From Planctomycetota bacterium (lineage in GTDB: Bacteria > Planctomycetota > J058 > JARGOJ01), in the NCBI GenBank assembly GCA_029210225.1, contig JARGOJ010000030.1:17223-22643 (forward strand): a DNA stretch of 5,421 nt, read 5' to 3'. Within the stretch, counting starts at the first letter, position 1. Every line of letters begins with the position of its first letter. The position numbers and the translations under genes are program-made. Positions 3,876 through 5,421 of the stretch are shown in pieces. The notes under the pieces are model-generated. The model was not told where the DNA came from. It searched no databases and saw only the letters and a list, made by a program, of their open reading frames with translations.

Positions 3876-5132
3876 TCAGCCTTCGTCGTTTTCGTCAGCG
3901 CTGCTCTCGCTCTCGTTTTCACCTTCGGGAACTGGATATTTCATTCCGTCCGGGCAAGCGACCTTGAGCACCTCTTCGAGAGGCGGAGGCTCGCCAGGTC
4001 CTGGGTCTTGACGGAGATTGATAGTCTGCGTTGGACGAACCAATTCTACGCCGAGAGTTTCTAAGGCGCCGATGATTCCAAGTCCTATCTCCTGCTGGTG
4101 CTGCATGAAGGTGGCCCAGTCGGTCGTTTTGGTGAAGAAGTAGACCAGTATGTTCAGGCTGGAGTTTCCGAACTCGTCAAAGTTAACCAGCCAAAAATCT
4201 TGATGAACTCGCTCATCGTTCTTTAATAAATGTCTGATCGCGTTGACGGCAGCCTGGATGCGGGCGGCCTCCGTTCCATACGCAATCCCCAACCGGAGTT
4301 TGATGCGGCGCTTTTCCATTCGTGAATAATTATTGATAGGGTCGTGGGCGATCTTTGAATTGGGAACAGTGATCAGTGTGCGGCTGAAAGTACGGATTCT
4401 TGTTGAGCGAAAACCCACTTCCTCCACTACGCCCTCACTAGTTCCGGCGACAATCCAATCTCCAACTTGAAACGGACGATCCACGAAGATCATAATGGAG
4501 CCAAAGAAGTTTTGGAGGGTGTCTTTACTAGCCAGCGCTAGGGCGACGCCGCCGACGGAGAAGCCGGCGAGCAAAGCGCTAATTGAGTAACCAAGGTTTT
4601 GAATCGCAAAGATAAAGGCGATCAGGCCGACGAACATTTTTAAGCTACGGCGAACGATTGGTACCAGCATGTCGTCGAGACGATTTTCAGTCTTCTTAGT
4701 GACCAGTTCAATTCCGTGGCCAATGACATCGCAAAGGTTGAGTCCAAGCCAACCCAACATCAGTATCCAGGCAACAGAGAGGATCTTTGTGAATGTCGCG
4801 GCGGTGTCATCCGACAGCGCAGAGCTGAGGGTTTCCCCAAATTCGAGGTGGAGTGCCTGTACGGCGAGATAGAAGCCTAGAAGGACCGTTGACCAAGATA
4901 GGGGGCGTTCAAGAGCTTCAATGACTAAATCATCGAATTTATTCTCGGTGCCCTTTGTCAACTTTGTCAGGCGGCCAATAACAATGTCTGTAATGACTCG
5001 ACGTAGGAAAAACGAAAGCAGAATGGCGAGGAAAGCGAGGAGGTAGTTTTGATAGCTACCTTGGAACGCACCAGTGATTGAATCTAGGCTTAGATCTTTA
5101 CTGTCTGTAGCCAGTGATTTGAGGAAGTCCAT
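3876..5132 (-). CDS. MscS-family small-conductance mechanosensitive channel
   Basis: The product is 418 aa. The ATG at 5132 is the only usual start codon after an in-frame TAG about 48 nt upstream, and its ribosome binding site is weak. Hydrophobic helices lie at about 28-49, 81-97, 114-134 and 163-179, followed by the pore helix 183-207 (SISALLAGFSVGGVALALAS). The Gly/Ala-rich packing and following KDTLQNFFGSIMIFVDRPF (203-221) are the MscS signature. QVGDWI and GVVEEVGFRSTRIRT (234-248) form the beta domain, TVPNSKI (255-261) follows, and residues 276-376 make the alpha/beta vestibule. The channel opens under membrane tension and releases solutes during hypo-osmotic shock. Five helices make it larger than E. 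coli MscS (three) and closer to YnaI/YbdG-type channels. Residues 57-96 and 143-182 are internally repeated. The C-terminus is a Pro-rich then acidic tail (378-418) outside the usual fold. No clear promoter was found in 5133-5245. Confidence 0.95.
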   Translation of the reverse strand: MDFLKSLATDSKDLSLDSITGAFQGSYQNYLLAFLAILLSFFLRRVITDIVIGRLTKLTKGTENKFDDLVIEALERPLSWSTVLLGFYLAVQALHLEFGETLSSALSDDTAATFTKILSVAWILMLGWLGLNLCDVIGHGIELVTKKTENRLDDMLVPIVRRSLKMFVGLIAFIFAIQNLGYSISALLAGFSVGGVALALASKDTLQNFFGSIMIFVDRPFQVGDWIVAGTSEGVVEEVGFRSTRIRTFSRTLITVPNSKIAHDPINNYSRMEKRRIKLRLGIAYGTEAARIQAAVNAIRHLLKNDERVHQDFWLVNFDEFGNSSLNILVYFFTKTTDWATFMQHQQEIGLGIIGALETLGVELVRPTQTINLRQDPGPGEPPPLEEVLKVACPDGMKYPVPEGENESESSADENDEG

Positions 5133-5245
5133 GAACCGTGGCTCGCCGTGTTGAATGAGAGTCGAACGGGCGAGAGGCTAGCAAAGTTCGAAGAATTTTC
5201 CAGTCTTAGTCTGCTTCGGGCCACTTTTTTCGAGACAAAAATGAC

Positions 5246-5281
5246 TCCGCTCGGCAGAGAACGAGAGGGTCTGAGAGCGGA
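5246..5281 (-). terminator. Probable intrinsic terminator of the right-edge gene
   Basis: On the minus strand, TCCGCTC (5275-5281) pairs perfectly with GAGCGGA (5246-5252), with a further inner CAGA/TCTG pairing shortening the loop. Four bases later comes T5 (complement of 5237-5241). The stem starts one base after the stop codon at 5283-5285, the expected place for a terminator that separates that gene from the MscS gene. Confidence 0.6.
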
Positions 5282-5282
5282 T

Positions 5283-5421
5283 TCAGTCGGGTTTAGGGCC
5301 GCTATTTCTATCTCCCTCGTAATACCTTTGACGACGCGCTTTCTCAATCCAGCCGATCTCCCAGGCCGTGTCGACGCCGAGTCGCATGTCATCGAAAAAT
5401 TGAACGAGTTTTTCCTTATCG
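5283..5421 (-). CDS. C-terminal end of an unidentified protein (partial, enters from right edge)
   Basis: Reading the minus strand from 5420, 45 codons run to a TGA at 5283-5285 without interruption. The peptide starts DKEKLVQFFDDMRLGVDTAW, continues EIGWIEKARRQRYYEG and ends DRNSGPKPD. It looks like real protein: an amphipathic, aromatic- and charge-balanced helical end followed by a polar tail. A terminator-like hairpin begins directly after the stop. A competing minus-strand frame over 5090-5392 is Ser/Arg-rich and overlaps the MscS start, so it is less credible. The family cannot be assigned from 45 residues. Confidence 0.65.
   Translation of the reverse strand, partial: DKEKLVQFFDDMRLGVDTAWEIGWIEKARRQRYYEGDRNSGPKPD

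Noticed and set aside
5090..5392. Minus-strand 100-codon frame
   Set aside because: It is Ser/Arg-rich and out of frame with both the MscS start and the better edge coding frame, and it crosses the terminator-like hairpin.
1..5421. Search for CRISPR arrays, tRNAs, rRNA, IS ends, phage genes or a toxin-antitoxin pair
   Set aside because: No regularly spaced repeats, cloverleaf, transposase or phage motifs were recognised. The small genes present do not match toxin-antitoxin layout.

Overview
The window looks like an ordinary bacterial chromosome segment of mixed-strand, mostly monocistronic genes with roughly balanced GC. No phage, IS, plasmid, CRISPR or RNA gene is visible. The organism cannot be named from this sequence. 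The left-edge protein is an N-anchored, Lys-rich chain with a 'LRDAV-NGTMSKTKA-W' motif, resembling short repeats common in Planctomycetota/Verrucomicrobiota-type secreted proteins. I therefore lean weakly to the PVC group; this is inference only.

Layout, left to right: (1) 1-412 (-), the N-terminal 137 codons of a membrane-anchored basic protein, running off the left edge. (2) 413-701, an intergenic stretch with a promoter-plus-dyad in front of gene 1. (3) 702-1217 (+), a two-helix membrane protein with a beta-rich cytoplasmic-type tail. (4) 1232-1786 (-), a MarR-type regulator with an extra C-terminal four-cysteine domain. (5) 1796-1960, a compact control region in which two divergent sigma70-like promoters share overlapping -35 boxes. 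It also holds two near-identical 20-bp direct repeats 52 bp apart. (6) 1961-2197 (+), a 78-aa thioredoxin/glutaredoxin-fold protein with a CPVC active site. (7) 2249-2278, a perfect 10-bp-stem terminator between convergent genes. (8) 2317-2700 (-), a single-domain VOC/glyoxalase-like protein. (9) 2701-2938, a divergent intergenic region. (10) 2939-3847 (+), an ATP-grasp protein resembling the R2K clade, with its start re-assigned to a GTG behind a good Shine-Dalgarno. (11) 3876-5132 (-), an MscS-family mechanosensitive channel with an internal duplication and an acidic tail. (12) 5246-5281, a terminator-like hairpin. (13) 5283-5421 (-), the last 45 codons of an unidentified gene entering from the right edge.

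The best-supported functional unit is the MarR-like regulator plus the divergent CPVC protein. The regulator carries a candidate metal/redox-sensing cysteine cluster, the target is a dithiol protein, and the region between them has repeated sites over the shared -35 and the start of the target transcript. This suggests a small self-regulated thiol- or metal-responsive switch. The other genes look independent: the MscS channel serves osmotic protection, the VOC protein is of unknown substrate, and the ATP-grasp is a probable peptide- or small-molecule ligase without a visible partner gene.
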